From assembly GCF_028453695.1 (NCBI RefSeq), contig NC_135776.1:1798001-1862000 (forward strand): DNA of 64,000 bases. The letters are read 5' to 3'. Positions 62,725 to 64,000 of this stretch are shown piece by piece; position 1 is the stretch's first letter, and the number at the start of each line of letters is the position of its first letter. The DNA comes from Augochlora pura (lineage: Eukaryota; Arthropoda; Insecta; Hymenoptera; Halictidae). A program made the translations under genes and the position numbers. The notes below the pieces were generated by a model, which did not search any database, was not told the DNA's origin, and saw only the letters and a list, made by a program, of their open reading frames with translations.

Positions 62725-63341
62725 TCTGCCGAATAATCAGTATGAGTGAACGTTTAACCGCATTAGGATGATATCCGATGATTCATAAATGTTTTCCTTG
62801 CGTATCAATGCACTCCAAATGCTTTACACGCGAAAATTTTGATAAACCTAAAAGGAAACTGAATATGACCGATTATCAAAATCAACAAAATGAACAACTC
62901 ATGAAGCTATCAACCATTGAACTTGGTTTATGAAGTTTGACTATCTTGACGACACAGTAGTGATAACCTAATCTTCTCAGAGCAAATATCCCTAGCGAAA
63001 AGTGATGTCATTTAGACAGAAAAACTCTAATGGCTGCGCATATGTAGTATGTAATCAATCATGTAATGTATGTTGCACGATCAAAAAGATCGTGACGTTA
63101 AAACATGAAATTTCCATAAACGAAACAACTATCAATGAGATGTTCACCTAGCACATAAAGCTCAGTGTTTTATATACAGATATAAATAAATTCCATATGT
63201 ATATATGAATCTTTTCAGAATTAATGTAGAACAAAAGGTAAAGGTGTACATATGTCTCTGTAAATAAAAAAGTACGCACTTATACTTTTTGTTTGCACCA
63301 ACATTTTTTGTGCGGTAATAAAACACATTCTCGTTGCAGAA
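62725..63341. promoter_or_regulatory. Shared spacer between divergent cornichon and IFT57 genes
   Basis: About 617 AT-rich bases separate the two divergent start codons, so promoters and 5' UTRs of both must lie here unless one has a distant first exon. I see no clear TATA box or initiator. A small perfect hairpin (arms 63076-63082 and 63088-63094) is the only structure noted. Confidence 0.45.
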
Positions 63342-64000
63342 ATGTTTCGAGACGCACCAAAAATTGTTATTGAAGATGGATCTTCACCATCTGCTTCTTA
63401 TGTTATGTATGTCAGGATGGAAGATCTTCTAGAAAAACTAAAGTTGTTGAGTTATGATGCAGAGTTTTTACCAGAATTTAAAATAAAAGCTATAAATAGG
63501 TAAATAGAGCAGCAACGTGTACAAATTCTAGCTTCTATATTGTATGGGTCTATAACAATATTATTTTGTATGTAGGAATTATTTTGTAACACAGACAAAC
63601 CCAGGAGAACAATTTTATACATTTACTTCATTGGCTGCTTGGTTGATTAGAAAGGCTGGCAAAAACTTTGTACCTCCACAAGAATCTGATGATCCTAACT
63701 CTACCATCGCATTGATATTGGATTATTTAAGAGAGATTAATATACCAATAGAATTTCCACCTAATAAGCTTAAGCAAGGCAGTGGAGATCATGCTATCTA
63801 TGTTTTGGATAACTTGGCTGATAATGCACTGAAAGTGCTAAAATTTCAATGGAAGAAGTATTGACCTCAGTTAGATTAACAAGAGGTTTCAAAAGGGTTT
63901 CAATTAATGTTTCCTTCAAATTAATATTTGTAGGGTAGAAATATCACCCGATGAGCCAAACAGTGAACCAGAGATAGAGGATGATGATGCAGAGTTGATA
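63342..64000 (+). CDS. IFT57: Intraflagellar transport protein 57 homologue, N-terminal part (runs off window)
   Basis: IFT-B subunit (CHE-13/Hippi) that helps carry cargo along the axoneme during cilium assembly; insects need it in ciliated sensory neurons. Exons seen: 63342-63499, 63576-63857 and 63934 to the window end, joined in phase 2 at both introns with GT-AG borders. The protein begins MFRDAPKIVIEDG. It then shows the family blocks MEDLLEKLKLLSYDAEF, TNPGEQFYTFTSLAAWLI, RKAGKNFVPPQESDDPN and FPPNKLKQGSGDH. It closes here in an acidic stretch ending DDDAEL, as in IFT57 before its coiled coil. The ATG stands two bases after a CAG that looks like a splice acceptor, so a 5' UTR intron, or an extra upstream coding exon as in the longer vertebrate N terminus, is possible. 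The C-terminal coiled coil lies outside the window. Confidence 0.93.

Overview
The window looks like animal, almost certainly insect, nuclear DNA. Its four recognisable genes are all split by short GT-AG introns of about 50-270 bp, and one of them is an insect-type juvenile hormone acid methyltransferase. High CpG content, abundant (GA)n/(CT)n microsatellites and a degenerate repeat of a kind I associate with ant and bee genomes suggest Hymenoptera. That last step is inference, not proof.

Layout. Positions 1-42,900 are GC- and CpG-rich and hold no gene I can recognise. They contain many GA/CT tracts, a few degenerate minisatellites, two clusters of YY1/PHO-like GCCAT sites (4.2-5.4 kb and 14.7-14.9 kb) and one promoter-like stretch near 14.4-14.9 kb. 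An AT-richer island at about 25.9-28.2 kb holds one short exon-like reading frame on the minus strand. Long open frames in this desert mostly translate GA/CT repeats or GC-rich DNA and are left out.

Genes. (1) jhamt, plus strand, 42,963-44,295, five exons, 279 aa: last-step enzyme of juvenile hormone synthesis. (2) A phospholipase C beta of the Plc21C/PLCB1 type, minus strand, 59,516-53,832, 18 coding exons, about 1,254 aa: the Gq effector that cleaves PIP2. jhamt and the PLC gene converge on a 9.5-kb spacer with no recognised gene. (3) A cornichon-4 (cnir/CNIH4) cargo receptor, minus strand, 62,724-61,773, four exons, 156 aa. (4) The first exons of IFT57, an intraflagellar transport subunit, plus strand from 63,342 and running off the window. 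Genes 3 and 4 diverge from a shared AT-rich spacer of about 0.6 kb.

The four genes belong to unrelated pathways (hormone synthesis, lipid signalling, secretory cargo export, cilium assembly) and show no sign of acting together. I found no CRISPR array, operon, intact transposase or other novel gene system. The most interesting leftovers are the promoter/PHO-like clusters, a 24-bp minisatellite that keeps an open frame with an 8-residue period, a perfect 14-bp-arm hairpin at 18,976-19,016, and the orphan exon near 26.3 kb.
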